Below are positions 16,886 through 26,294 of a stretch of DNA of 64,000 nucleotides, piece by piece. Origin of the DNA: RYN-230 sp963829725 (GTDB lineage: Bacteria > Actinomycetota > Actinomycetes > Streptosporangiales > Streptosporangiaceae); NCBI GenBank assembly GCA_963829725.1, contig CAWHJW010000015.1, positions 372,001 through 436,000 of the forward strand, written 5' to 3'. Position numbers and translations under genes: made by a program. The notes under the pieces are model-generated. The model did not search any database. It was not told the DNA's origin and worked only from the letters and a program-made list of their open reading frames with translations. Numbering within the stretch: position 1 is the stretch's first letter; the number at the start of each line of letters is the position of its first letter.

Positions 16886-17518
16886 GTGCCCGATCCCGCC
16901 CTCGGCCGCACCGGGGCCCGGCGCGGCCGCCCCGGCTACGACCTGGAATCACTGCTGGCCGTGGCCGTGAAGCTGTTCAACGAGCGCGGCTACGACGGCA
17001 CCAGCATGGAGGACCTGTCCCAGCGGCTGGGCATCAGCAAATCCGCCATCTACCACCACGTCCCGGGCAAGGCCGAACTGCTGCGGCTGGCCGTCAACCG
17101 CGCCCTGGACGGCCTGTTCGCCGAGATCGACCAGCTCGACGCCGTGGACGGGCGGGCCATCGACCGGCTGGAGCACCTGGTCCGGGGCAGCGTCCTGGTG
17201 CTGGCCGAGCAACTGCCGTTCGTCACCCTGCTGCTGCGGGTGCGCGGCAACACCCCGGTCGAGCGGGATGCGCTGGCCCGCCGCCGCCAGTTCGACCAGC
17301 TCGTTACCGACCTGGCCACCAAGGCCGCCGCCGAGGGCGACCTCCGGCCGGACGTGGACCCCGCGACCGCGGCGCGGCTGCTGTTCGGCATGGTCAACTC
17401 GCTCACCGAGTGGTACCGCCCCCCGGGCCGGGCCAGCGCGGCCGCGCTGGCCGACGCCGTCGTGACGGTGGCCTTCAGCGGCCTCCGGATCCGTGACGCC
17501 GCCGGGCCCCCCGGCTGA
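16886..17518 (+). CDS. TetR-family regulator of the paa operon (PaaR-like)
   Basis: A 210-residue regulator with an N-terminal helix-turn-helix (AVKLFNERGYDGTSMEDLSQ then RLGISKSAIYHHVPGKAELL) and a helical ligand-binding domain with DVDPATAARLLFGMVNSLTEWY. Its gene is divergent from paaA across the operator dyads, so it probably represses paaABCDE and its own gene and is released by phenylacetyl-CoA, as known for PaaR-type TetR proteins. GTG 16886 is chosen for its GGGAGG site; ATG 16862 is an alternative. Confidence 0.88.
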   Translation: MPDPALGRTGARRGRPGYDLESLLAVAVKLFNERGYDGTSMEDLSQRLGISKSAIYHHVPGKAELLRLAVNRALDGLFAEIDQLDAVDGRAIDRLEHLVRGSVLVLAEQLPFVTLLLRVRGNTPVERDALARRRQFDQLVTDLATKAAAEGDLRPDVDPATAARLLFGMVNSLTEWYRPPGRASAAALADAVVTVAFSGLRIRDAAGPPG

Positions 17519-17527
17519 TCAGCGCAG

Positions 17528-17945
17528 CTAGGCGGCGACCGCTTCCACGACGGCCTGGCGCCGGGCCGTGACGGAGCGGTCGGAGACCAGGGCGTCGAAC
17601 TCGGGCACGTCCGAGCTCCAGAAGCCGGAGATGTGGACGACGAGCCCGAGCAGCACGCTGGCCGGGAAATGGGACGGCAGGACGCCCTTGTCCTGCGCCT
17701 GCGCCACGGCCTGGACCTTGGCGGTGTTGCTGACCAGGACGTCAGGTATCGGGTCGGCGGTGCCGGCCCGCTCGAGCCGGTACCAGGCCGCGATCCGCTG
17801 CACCCACGGGCGCTGCTGGTAGGAATCGAGCAGCTGGCCCGCGTACCCCGGCAGGTTCTCCGCGTCGATCGGCACGGCATCGGTGGTCTCCCGGCACATC
17901 TCGCCGAAGACGGCATCGAACAGCCCGAGCTTGCTGCCGCGCCGC
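17528..17945 (-). pseudogene. TetR-family regulator, 5'-truncated
   Basis: The frame begins in the end of a helix-turn-helix domain (RGSKLGLFDAVFGEM) and continues as a complete C-terminal domain (LPGYAGQLLDSYQQRPWVQR, PDVLVSNTAKVQAVAQAQDK). The first 45 or so residues with most of the DNA-binding helices are missing; upstream sequence does not encode them in any frame. The ATG at 17899 would make a 123-residue protein without a DNA-binding domain. Confidence 0.75.
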
Positions 17946-17962
17946 GCAACTCGACCCGCTCG

Positions 17963-17983
17963 GGCACCGGTAGAGCCGGTGCC
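17963..17983. terminator. 8-bp hairpin
   Basis: GGCACCGG and CCGGTGCC pair perfectly around TAGAG. It lies between the PPOX gene and the truncated TetR gene, both on the minus strand, and probably acts as the terminator of the PPOX transcript. Confidence 0.45.
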
Positions 17984-18030
17984 GTACCCGGGCCGGCCGT
18001 CCGCGGGCGGTGCCAGGACCGGCCGGGCCG

Positions 18031-18429
18031 TCAGCGCGCGGCGTACCCGGTGACCTTCTCCACCGAGACCCGGACCACGACGCGGACGGCGCCGGGCCGG
18101 TCCGGATCCGGGTCCTTGCCGTCGTACTTCCTGGACAGCTGGGTATCGACCCGCCGGCCGACGTCAGGCGACATCGACGCCCGGCCGCGGAGCTCGACGT
18201 AGTTCTCCGGGTCGGATGTGCCGATCACCGAGATGCTGACCCGCGGGTCGCGCAGCATGTTGCGGTGCTTCACCCGGCCCTCGACGGTGGAGAACAGCAG
18301 GTCGCCACCGTCCCGGCCGACCCACACCACGGATGTCTGCGGGCTGCCGTCCGGATTCACCGTGGCCAGCACCGCGTAGTTCCGGCCGTTGACCAGCCTG
18401 AGCGTCGCCTCACTGAGCGGGATCCCCAT
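18031..18429 (-). CDS. PPOX-class F420-dependent oxidoreductase family protein
   Basis: A 132-residue split-barrel flavoprotein. It opens with MGIPLSEATLRLVNGRNYAV and LATVNPDGSPQTSVVWVGRD, then LLFSTVEGRVKHRNMLRDPR and VSISVIGTSDPENYVELRG, the usual order of the F420/FMN-binding strands. It is a paralogue of the protein at 2793-3254 with low similarity. Substrate is unknown. The flavodoxin gene lies just upstream on the same strand. Confidence 0.88.
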   Translation of the reverse strand: MGIPLSEATLRLVNGRNYAVLATVNPDGSPQTSVVWVGRDGGDLLFSTVEGRVKHRNMLRDPRVSISVIGTSDPENYVELRGRASMSPDVGRRVDTQLSRKYDGKDPDPDRPGAVRVVVRVSVEKVTGYAAR

Positions 18430-18468
18430 GGCGGCACGGTAGCAGCGAGGCGCCGCGCGCCTCCCCGG

Positions 18469-19002
18469 TCAGGGCCTGGCTGGCGTGCTGGCCGCGGCCA
18501 GCCCGGCGCCCCACTCGCGGGCCCGGTCGGTCTCCTGCGGTTCCAGCCGGTCCTGCTTCGTCACCAGGAAGCTCTCCGGCTCCGCGATCAGGTCGAAACC
18601 GTGGACCCGCAGCGCATGGGCCACTCCCCTGGAGGCCCGGCCGGTGAACGCGGCCGGCCCGTCCAGCCGGGTGTCGAAGGCGGCCGCCCGGGCAGAGTAG
18701 TGCCCCAGCGAGCCGAACCAGTCCCGCAGCCCCGGGCCGAGCGCGGTGGGCTCGACCTGCAGCGGGCTGGCTGGCTTGCCGGCCGCCTCGACCGCCGCCT
18801 TGCGGGTGGAGGCCCGGCTCATGCCGTGAATGTGCGTCGGCCCGCCCACGACGATCAGGTCCGCGCCGTCGAGAATCGCGGGGCTGACTTCGGCCACCGG
18901 AACCACGCTGACCTCGCAGGCGGTACTCAGCCCGGCCCCGATCGCCTCGGCCACCTGGTGCGTGTTCCCGTACATCGACTCGTAAACGATCACAGCCCGC
19001 AT
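18469..19002 (-). CDS. Flavodoxin-like protein
   Basis: A 177-residue protein with the FMN phosphate loop YESMYGNTHQVA at the N-terminus, then GADLIVVGGPTHIHGMSR, typical of flavodoxin/WrbA-like electron carriers. The C-terminal part ends with a basic and acidic helix containing EPESFLVTKQ. The start at 19002 has GGAGG upstream; an in-frame start at 19020 lacks one. Co-oriented with the PPOX gene about 40 bases downstream, so both may share an mRNA. Confidence 0.88.
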   Translation of the reverse strand: MRAVIVYESMYGNTHQVAEAIGAGLSTACEVSVVPVAEVSPAILDGADLIVVGGPTHIHGMSRASTRKAAVEAAGKPASPLQVEPTALGPGLRDWFGSLGHYSARAAAFDTRLDGPAAFTGRASRGVAHALRVHGFDLIAEPESFLVTKQDRLEPQETDRAREWGAGLAAASTPARP

Positions 19003-19141
19003 CACGGCCACCTCCGTCACTACGACGCTAGGCCGTCCAGGACCGCGGGCCAGAGCCGATGGTCCCCGGCGGGCGGGGCCGAATGCCCTGGCCGCGGCTC
19101 GCGGGCACAGCGTGGGCTTTGATGGGCTCTCTTAGTGGGGG

Positions 19142-19825
19142 ATGGCCATGGACCGGGCGCGGACAGGACCGGAGTTGCTCGGGGAGGCCTGGACCGTAGC
19201 GCAGGATCTGCCGCTGTTCCTGACGGCACCGCTATACCGCCGCTGGCAGCTGCGCTGGGGCGCGACGCCCGCCGAGGTGGCCGCATCCATGCCCGGCGAC
19301 ACGCTCGTGCCGCACGCGCAGTACGGCTCCACCCGCGCGATCACGATCGGCGCTCCCCCCGGGGAAGTCTGGCCCTGGCTGGTCCAGGTGGGGTGTCAGC
19401 GCGCCGGGTTCTACAGCAACGACCTGCTCGATAACCGCGGGCGGCCGAGCGCGCGGGACATCGAGCCGCAGTGGCAGCACCTGGAGATCGGACAGCTCAT
19501 CCCGATGATCCCCGGCGGGACGACCCTGAAGGGGACCGCGTTCAGCGTGCACTCGTTCCAGGCGCCGGAGTGGCTGCTGTGGAGCAAGCCCGACAGCACC
19601 TGGGCCTGGTCGCTGACCCAGACGGAAACGGGCGGCACGCGCCTGGTCACCCGGATCCGCACCCGGTACGACTGGCGGCACCCGGTGCCCGCGCTGGCCG
19701 CGCTGCTGCTCATGGAGTTCGGCGACTTCGCCATGCTCCGGCGGATGCTGCGCGGCATCCAGGCCCGGGCCGTGGGAGCTGGGCGGCGGGCCAGGACGCC
19801 GCGACGGCACGCCCGGAGGTCGTGA
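19142..19825 (+). CDS. SRPBCC (START-like) family protein
   Basis: A 227-residue protein with a helix-grip ligand-binding fold. After a helical N-terminus it has STRAITIGAPPGEVWPWLVQ then VGCQRAGFYSNDLL, followed by WLLWSKPDSTWAWSLTQTE and TRLVTRIRTRYDW. The GAPPGEVWPWLVQ block is a known actinobacterial signature of unknown ligand. GGGGGAT lies upstream of the start; ATG 19148 is an alternative. A decayed second copy follows. Confidence 0.85.
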   Translation: MAMDRARTGPELLGEAWTVAQDLPLFLTAPLYRRWQLRWGATPAEVAASMPGDTLVPHAQYGSTRAITIGAPPGEVWPWLVQVGCQRAGFYSNDLLDNRGRPSARDIEPQWQHLEIGQLIPMIPGGTTLKGTAFSVHSFQAPEWLLWSKPDSTWAWSLTQTETGGTRLVTRIRTRYDWRHPVPALAALLLMEFGDFAMLRRMLRGIQARAVGAGRRARTPRRHARRS

Positions 19826-19961
19826 TGTTCCACGTCGAGCGGAACCTGGCCAGCGATGCCGATGTTCGGGGCTCCGCTATAACCTGCCGCCGCGGCAGGT
19901 CGCGGCCGGGCTCAGCACCGGGCTCAGCGCCGGGGCCGGCGCGCCCGGCACGGCTGGGCGC

Positions 19962-20511
19962 GGGGGCAGCCGGGTGGCGGCCCGGGCCCGGGCGGTCACC
20001 GTGGCGGCCCCCGGGCGCAGGTGTGGCCATGGCTGGTCCAGATCGGCCAGGGCCGGGGCGGGATGTACAGCTATGACTGGCTGGAAGACCTCTTCGGCCT
20101 GCGCATGCGCAGCGCCTCGGAGATCCGGGGGAATGGCACCAGCTTGCCCTCGGCGACCGGGTCCAGCTGGTCCCCCGCGGCTGGCTCGGCATCAAGGAGG
20201 GCTTCGCCCTGCCCGTGGCCCGGGTCGAGCCGGGCCGGGCCGTCGTGCTGCGTGAGCAGCCGCCCGAGCACCCGTGGGATGCCGTCTGGTCGTTCCATGT
20301 CATCCCGGATGGTGACCACCGGTGCCGCCTGCTGTCCCGCGGCACCGCCGCCCGCCAGCACGGCCCGGCCAGCGGGCTCACCGCGGTCATGGACCCGGTC
20401 ACACTGATCGTGACCCGAAAGATGCTGCCCCGCATCCGGGAACGCGCTGAGCACGCGGGCCCGACGGCTGAGTGCAGGCCAGGAGGCGGCGAGGCACCGG
20501 CCAGCCGGTGA
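19962..20511 (+). pseudogene. Second SRPBCC paralogue, frameshifted
   Basis: The same family block recurs as VWPWLVQIGQGRGGMYSYDW then LEDLFGLRMRSASEI, but the upstream part (RARAVTVAAPG) and the downstream part (GIKEGFALPVARVEPGRAVV, PWDAVWSFHVIPDGDHRCRL) lie in other frames. At least two frameshifts, near 20020 and 20130, break it. It is a tandem duplicate or relative of the intact gene just upstream. Confidence 0.75.
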
Positions 20512-20565
20512 GTTCCGCGTGCCGGGAGCGGCACTCGGGTTCTCCGTGGTGGCCGACGTCCCGTC

Positions 20566-20633
20566 CGGCGCTGTTCTTCTTCCGTGACCGCGACAAGAAC
20601 ACGCTCATGATCGTCGAGGCGCCGCCAGCCTGA
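20566..20633 (+). pseudogene. VOC/glyoxalase C-terminal fragment
   Basis: The frame ending at TGA 20631-20633 reads FFRDRDKNTLMIVEAPPA, the final metal-binding strand (…DPDGNTLMIVE) of a VOC-fold protein. Only about 22 codons remain. Confidence 0.45.
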
Positions 20634-20639
20634 GGAACG

Positions 20640-21400
20640 GCCCGTCCGCTCGATGCCGCACAGGAAGAAGACGAACCCGCCGAAGCACACCCAGTACCAG
20701 GACTTCCACTGGCCCGGTGACTGGGCGGCGGCCTTCTGGACCGCGGCGGCATGCGCCGTCAGGTACGGGAACACCTGCGGCGGGACGTTGGACAGCGCAG
20801 TCAGCTGGGCCGCATAGGGCGCGACCGTCGCCAGCTTGGGTGCCGCGGCGATGACGCCGTCGATGGCGGCGCGGTTGGCGCTGATGGTGGTGAGGATGCC
20901 GGTCTCCTTGGCGCCCCCGCCGCCGGCGGCGGCGGCGGCCAGGGCGATCAGCTTCGGCGGGATGGCGGCCGGGTTAGGGTAGGTGGCCAGCTTGGCGAAC
21001 AGCGCCGGGTGGGACTGCCATCCGCGGCGTATAGGCGATGCCCGTGCAGAACGACAGGACGGCGAGGATCACGGCCAGGGTGTAGTAGCTCGGATGGCTG
21101 CCCGCCTGCTCCAGGTACACCACGACCATGACCGCGGCCACGACTCCGCCGATCACCATGAAGGGCTTCCGCACCCGGAAGAGCAGCATCACCGGCACGG
21201 CGATTGCGGAGACCACCACGTCGGGCTTGAGCAGCTGGCGGAACGGGCGGCGCAGCGCCGCCTCGATGTCGATCCCCTTGGCCCGGGCCTCGATCAGCGC
21301 CCGGTCGCGCATCGTGACCATCAGCTGGTCGCGCAGCTGCGGGGCCAGTTCCCGGAGGCCGACCAGGGCGATCAGGAACACGACCAGCCGGGCGATGCCG
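20640..21400 (-). pseudogene. MFS transporter with internal deletions
   Basis: Pieces of one actinobacterial MFS family appear in order on the minus strand: LAPQLRDQLMVTMRDRALIE with ARAKGIDIEAALRRPFRQLL, then FRVRKPFMVIGG, LAVLSFCTGIAYTP, and the C-terminal FPYLTAHAAAVQKAAAQSPG with QWKSWYWVCFGGFVFFLCGI. Membrane segments between them are deleted, and a frameshift lies near 21020. No functional transporter is possible. The open frame continues upstream to 21753 with sequence I do not recognise. Confidence 0.7.
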
Positions 21401-21925
21401 CAGATCCGGTACTCGTGTGTCCAGAACCTCGGGTCATGCACTACGGCGGGGCTGGTGGCGCTGCCCACGACCGCGACGATGAGGCTGCCGAGTACCGGCC
21501 CGCCGGTGGGACTGGGCTTCCTTGATGGCCGCGATAACCCGCTGCCAACCCACCTCACCTGGATGAAGGAGCCCCACCAGCTGGTGATACTGCGCCCGGG
21601 CTCGAACGCGCAAGGGATGGTGACCTGGAAGGTCAAGGTGGGAACGCCAACGCCGGTCAATCCCGGAATGGTGGAGATCACCCGCCAGATGAGTACACGC
21701 ACCTGCTCGAGATATGGCCCGGAGGGGCCGTGCTGGGTTGGTGTCGTCGTCACCTGGCCGCTTCGTGCTCGCTATAGCCGGTCCACCGCTGAGAACTGGT
21801 CCCGGCGAGGCATTTCCACACCGCGACCTCCGTGCCATTCGCACTGCCGTCGCTGCACCAACGGGACCGGTGCCCACCGGGACAGGCACGGTGGAATACG
21901 CCGTCAATGGAATGCGGCTGGCAGC

Positions 21926-22171
21926 GGCGGGCACGGCACGTTGCGGATCAACGGCAAGTGCCTGGATGTGGCTGACGGCAACACCACGATCGGCGCCAAG
22001 GTCCAGCTCTGGGCGTATGACGAGCAGGCCAGCCAGGCGTGGGTTGATTGGCCAGGCATCGGCGAACCAGTTCGGCGGTATAACCGGCGTCGGATCCGGC
22101 AACGCGCTCACAGGCCCGGGCAGGCCCGGACAATAGCACCAAGGACGGCACTCAGCTGGAGATGGGAGTCC
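21926..22171 (+). pseudogene. Ricin-type lectin domain remnant
   Basis: The plus strand reads GTLRINGKCLDVADGNTTIG then AKVQLWAYDEQASQAW, the GKCLDV...QxW repeat of ricin B-type beta-trefoil carbohydrate-binding domains. A second partial repeat, DNSTKDGTQLEMG, follows in another frame. Such domains are usually fused to secreted enzymes; none is present here. Confidence 0.65.
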
Positions 22172-22348
22172 AGCGCGGCGACCTGAGCCCTCCGTGCATG
22201 TCTCTTTCCGCCACTACCCGGCCCTGTGACGGAATGGACGTGCCCGCCAGGACCTTCGGCTCTGGCGCCTGGCCGGAGGTCGCGGACAAGATCAAGGAAG
22301 GCCTCGGAGGTAAGACTCCGTTCGGGCGGTAGCGGGGAGGCCGGGACG

Positions 22349-23128
22349 ATGAAGGTGACCACCCCAAGCAGCGAACCGGCCGGGACAATCGCGGCCCAGC
22401 CTGCGGCGCGCATCGTCAGCGGCGTGAAGGTCTACGGCAAGGGCGTGACGGCCGTCCGCGCACTGGATGCGATTTCGGCGGACTTCGCTGTCGGCAAGTT
22501 CACCGCGATCATGGGGCCGTCCGGGTCAGGAAAGTCGACGCTGCTGCACTGCCTCGCCGGCCTCGACCGCCTTACGGCAGGACAGGTACTGATCGGGCAA
22601 GTTGACCTCGGCTCACTCGACGACAAGGCCATGACACTGCTGCGCCGCCAGCGCATCGGCTTCGTGTTCCAGGCCTTCAACCTCGTGCCCACGCTGACGG
22701 CCAGGGAGAATATCGTCCTCCCACTTACCTTGGGCGGCCGCAGGCCTGACCAGGCATGGCTGGCAGAGCTATCGCACTCGCTCGGGATCACCGACCGGCT
22801 TGGGCATCGTCCCGCTGAGCTTTCCGGCGGTCAGCAGCAGCGGGTGGCAACGGCCCGGGCCCTGGTTACCCGTCCCGACTTGATCTTCGCAGATGAGCCG
22901 ACCGGGAACCTCGATTCGAGATCGGCGACTGAGCTGCTCACCCAGATCCGCCAGGCCGTCGACGAGTACCACCAGAGCGTAGTCATGGTCACCCACGATC
23001 CACGCGCGGCTGCCTATGCGGACCGGGTGCTCTTCCTGGCCGACGGCCGTCTCGTCCGGGAGCTGCTCGACCCCACCGCCGACCGCGTCCTCAACGCGAT
23101 ACGCGAGCTGGGGGACGAAGGGGGCTGA
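22349..23128 (+). CDS. ABC transporter ATP-binding protein (MacB/LolD type)
   Basis: A 259-residue ATPase with Walker A MGPSGSGKSTLL, Q-loop GFVFQAFNLV, signature LSGGQQQRVATARAL, Walker B DLIFADEPTGNLDSRS and H-loop MVTHDP. Sequence resembles ATPases that pair with FtsX-like permeases. The ATG at 22349 has GGGGAGG eight bases upstream. The permease gene starts 33 bases after its stop. The pair may export lipids or peptides or remodel the envelope; the cargo is unknown. Confidence 0.95.
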   Translation: MKVTTPSSEPAGTIAAQPAARIVSGVKVYGKGVTAVRALDAISADFAVGKFTAIMGPSGSGKSTLLHCLAGLDRLTAGQVLIGQVDLGSLDDKAMTLLRRQRIGFVFQAFNLVPTLTARENIVLPLTLGGRRPDQAWLAELSHSLGITDRLGHRPAELSGGQQQRVATARALVTRPDLIFADEPTGNLDSRSATELLTQIRQAVDEYHQSVVMVTHDPRAAAYADRVLFLADGRLVRELLDPTADRVLNAIRELGDEGG

Positions 23129-23161
23129 GACCCATGGCCCGAAGCCTTCCAGGAGGCTGAG

Positions 23162-25714
23162 ATGTGGCGTGTCACCTTGACCGGGGTCGTTGCCCACCGG
23201 CTGCGCTACGCGCTGACCGCGCTGGCGGTGCTGCTCGGCGTCGCATTCATCGCAGGCACTTTCGTCCTCACCGACACAATCAACGCCACCTTCAACGGGC
23301 TCTATAGCCAGATCTACCAGGGAACGGGCGCGGTGGTCCGGGCCAAGCAGCCCTTCAACCCCGGCACCAACTTCACCAGCCAGCGGCAGCGGATCGACGC
23401 CAGCCTGGCCACCACGATGCGTGAGGTACCCGGCGTACGGGCGGTCAGCCTCGGCATCGACGGCTACGCCCAGCTGGTCGGGCCGAACGGGAAGCCGATC
23501 GGCATGGCGTCCAACGGGCCGCCCACGCTCGGTGAGGCGTGGACCGGCGTCGCGGCCCTCAACCCGCTGCGGTTGCTGCCGGGCGGGCATCCTCCCCGCA
23601 CAAGTTCCCAGGTGGTGATCGACAAACACTCCGCCGACGTCGGGCATTTCAAGGTCGGCGACAACGTCGTCGTGCTCACCCAGCTGCCGCCTGCCCGCTA
23701 CACCATCACCGGGATCGCCACCTGGGGCAGCGCAGACAGCCCGCTCGGCGCCACCATCACCGCTTTCACTCCCGCCACCGCGGCCAGGGTGCTCGGCCAG
23801 CCTGGCAAAGCCGATTCGATCAACGTGGAAGCAGCGCCGGGGGTCTCCCAATCCCAGCTGGTGAGCCGCCTGCGCACGGTCATCCATGATCCGAAGCTCG
23901 AAGTGGTAAGCGGCCAGGCCGTCACTGTGGAGGGGCAGCAAACGATCCATCAGGCCCTGAGCTTCATCGACGTGTTCCTGCTGGTGTTCGCGTTCATCGC
24001 GCTCTTCGTCGGATCGTTCGTCATCTTCAACACGTTCTCGATCATCGTCGCCCAGCGGATGCGGGAGCTGGCCCTGCTCCGCGCTGTCGGCGCCAGCCGC
24101 GCGCAGGTGATGGCCTCGGTACTCGGCGAGTCCCTGGTCATCGGAGTTCTGGCTTCGGCTGCGGGCATGGCCGCGGGCATCGGGCTCGCCGTGGTGCTCA
24201 AGGCGGCGCTCGCGGCGCTCGGCTTCGACCTGCCGGCCACCGGGCTGGTCGTGAGCCTGCGGACGGTAATCGTTAGTCTCGTGGTCGGAATCTTGATCAC
24301 GCTCGTCTCGGCTGTCGCGCCCGCCAGGCGGGCGGGCCGGATCCCGCCCGTCGCCGCGATGCAGGACGTGGCGGCCGAGCCCCGCCAGCTTTCGGCCTGG
24401 CGTGCCGCACGCGGCGCGGTCCTGACGGCCGCTGGCGCGGTAGTACTTGGCTGGGGGCTATTCGCTAACACCGGAAACCGGGTCCTGCCTGTCGGTGCCG
24501 GTGCGGTGGCGGTGTTCGTGGGCATCGCGATTCTCGGGCCGTTCGTCGCCCGCCCGATCAGCCGGTTGCTGGGCGCTCCACTAGCGGCCGCCGCCACCGG
24601 CCAGCTCGCCCGGCAGAACGCGATGCGCAACCCGTCGCGCACTGCCGCCACGGCCGCGGCCTTGATGGTCGGTGTGACCCTCGTCTCACTCATGACCATC
24701 GTCGCTTCGTCCATGAAGGCCTCGGTCAACGGGATCATCAACTCCGCGCTACGGGCCGACTACACCATCAGCAGCGGAGGGATAGCAGGCGGCTCGAGTG
24801 GCCTGAGCCCCAGCATCGAGCGGTCGCTGGGCGCGCTCCCCCAGGTAAGCGTCGTCGCGGGGATTCGCTCGGGGGTCGTGCAGCTCTACGGCAAGTCAAC
24901 TCCCGTTGTGGCCACCGACCCGGTCAACGGCCGGCTGTTCGACATCGGGGTCACCCAAGGCCGGCTGGCCAGCATGACCTCCACGGGGATCGGGGTGTCC
25001 ACGCAGGTCGCGGCGAGCCATCATCTCACGATCGGCAGCCCGGTCACGGTGACGTTCCCCACCACCGGGCGCAAGACCTACACCGTCCAGGTCATCTACA
25101 AGGTGCGGGAACTGGCGGGTGACTATGTGCTTCCGCTCGCGGCCGCCCAGGCGAACTTCCCGCAGGCTCTGGATGCCGACGTGTTCGTCAAGCTCGCTCC
25201 CGGGGTGAGCGCAAGCGCCGGCCGCCGCGCGATCGAGGGCGCACTGGCCTCCTACCCGAACGCCGCGCTGATGGACGAAGTCCAGTACAAGGCCCAGCAG
25301 GCGCAGCAGGTGAACCAGTTGCTCAACCTCGTCTACGGGCTGCTCGCATTGGCGGTAATAATCGCGCTCATCGGCATCGCCAACACCCTCGCGCTGTCGA
25401 TCTACGAGCGGACCCATGAACTCGGCCTCCTGCGCGCGGTAGGCACGACCCGGGGCCAGCTGCGCTCGATCGTCCGCCAGGAATCGCTCCTCATCTCCTT
25501 GCTCGGGGCCATTGAGGGTCTCGTGCTCGGGATGCTCTTCGGCTGGGCAATTGTCGCCGCGATGCATTCTCAGGGGATCACCCAACTCGTGTTCCCCGTC
25601 GCGCAACTGGTCGTCCTGGCCGTGCTGGCCGGGCTGGCCGGCATCGTGGCCGCAATCGTGCCGAGCAGGCGTGCCGCCCGGCTCGACGTCCTGCGGGCCG
25701 TGGCCTCTGAGTGA
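23162..25714 (+). CDS. FtsX-like ABC transporter permease
   Basis: An 850-residue permease with two FtsX domains. TM1 (about 15-37) is followed by a MacB-type extracellular domain (about 38-260), three TM segments (SFIDVFLLVFAFIALFVGSF, the LGESLVIGVLASAAGMAAGI region, LRTVIVSLVVGILITLVSAV), a second half with its own extracellular domain, and three final TM segments (LLALAVIIALIGIANTLALS and following). ERTHELGLLRAVGTTRGQLR is a typical coupling segment. AGGAGG lies five bases before ATG. It forms an operon with the upstream ATPase. Confidence 0.94.
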   Translation: MWRVTLTGVVAHRLRYALTALAVLLGVAFIAGTFVLTDTINATFNGLYSQIYQGTGAVVRAKQPFNPGTNFTSQRQRIDASLATTMREVPGVRAVSLGIDGYAQLVGPNGKPIGMASNGPPTLGEAWTGVAALNPLRLLPGGHPPRTSSQVVIDKHSADVGHFKVGDNVVVLTQLPPARYTITGIATWGSADSPLGATITAFTPATAARVLGQPGKADSINVEAAPGVSQSQLVSRLRTVIHDPKLEVVSGQAVTVEGQQTIHQALSFIDVFLLVFAFIALFVGSFVIFNTFSIIVAQRMRELALLRAVGASRAQVMASVLGESLVIGVLASAAGMAAGIGLAVVLKAALAALGFDLPATGLVVSLRTVIVSLVVGILITLVSAVAPARRAGRIPPVAAMQDVAAEPRQLSAWRAARGAVLTAAGAVVLGWGLFANTGNRVLPVGAGAVAVFVGIAILGPFVARPISRLLGAPLAAAATGQLARQNAMRNPSRTAATAAALMVGVTLVSLMTIVASSMKASVNGIINSALRADYTISSGGIAGGSSGLSPSIERSLGALPQVSVVAGIRSGVVQLYGKSTPVVATDPVNGRLFDIGVTQGRLASMTSTGIGVSTQVAASHHLTIGSPVTVTFPTTGRKTYTVQVIYKVRELAGDYVLPLAAAQANFPQALDADVFVKLAPGVSASAGRRAIEGALASYPNAALMDEVQYKAQQAQQVNQLLNLVYGLLALAVIIALIGIANTLALSIYERTHELGLLRAVGTTRGQLRSIVRQESLLISLLGAIEGLVLGMLFGWAIVAAMHSQGITQLVFPVAQLVVLAVLAGLAGIVAAIVPSRRAARLDVLRAVASE

Positions 25715-25881
25715 TGTACCTCCCGCGCCCCCGCCCGACGGGCGTGCTGGTCGCGGGTGAGCATCAGCCGGGCGAACTCAACCGTGCGACGCACCGTGAG
25801 CATCGACATCAATAGAAAAATATTACTAGCCATAAACTTCCAACATACGGGCGGGGGCAGGGGCACGCCCTCTGCCCAGGA

Positions 25882-26152
25882 TCAGACGGCCTCCATGCCG
25901 AAGCGAGCCATCAGGGCCCGTTCCTCGTCGTGGGTCTGCGGCTCGGGGCGGTTGCACAGCTCATGCAAGTAAGCGTCTGAGCAGTTCACGTGCCGATGTG
26001 GCGGCGGCCTACGGCCCTCCGGGAGGCAAGGTGCGCTCCATGAGCGACAGGTCGCCATCGGGCTGCTCGGCCAATGCCTTGAAGAACATCACGCTGCCAC
26101 GCGCGGTGTACTGCTTCTGTCCCTCGCCACGCCCAACGACACCAGCACCCAT
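25882..26152 (-). pseudogene. Cupin-domain protein, frameshifted and shortened
   Basis: From ATG 26152 (GGGAGG upstream) the frame reads SVMFFKALAEQPDGDLSLME then RTLPPGG and meets TAG. In the next frame the match resumes as RPPPHRHVN, the metal-binding cupin motif, but then jumps directly to a C-terminal tail ending LMARFGMEAV, so most of the beta-barrel is missing. One frameshift and one deletion inactivate it. Confidence 0.6.
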
Positions 26153-26294
26153 GGGACGACCTCCCTCGACCAGATGCTAGGGATCAGGCGCGGCGCGCTG
26201 CGTCACGGTTACCTGCCTGGCCACCCGGGCACAAGCCGTCTGAGGCACAACGCTCAGCCAGTGCCGGCCAGGCAGAGGGGGACAGGGCAGCGGC

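Noticed and set aside
21440..21753. Open minus-strand frame starting MTTTPTQHGPSG joined to the MFS relic
   Set aside because: It may be real coding sequence, but I recognise no family and it flows into a decayed gene, so no separate gene is called.
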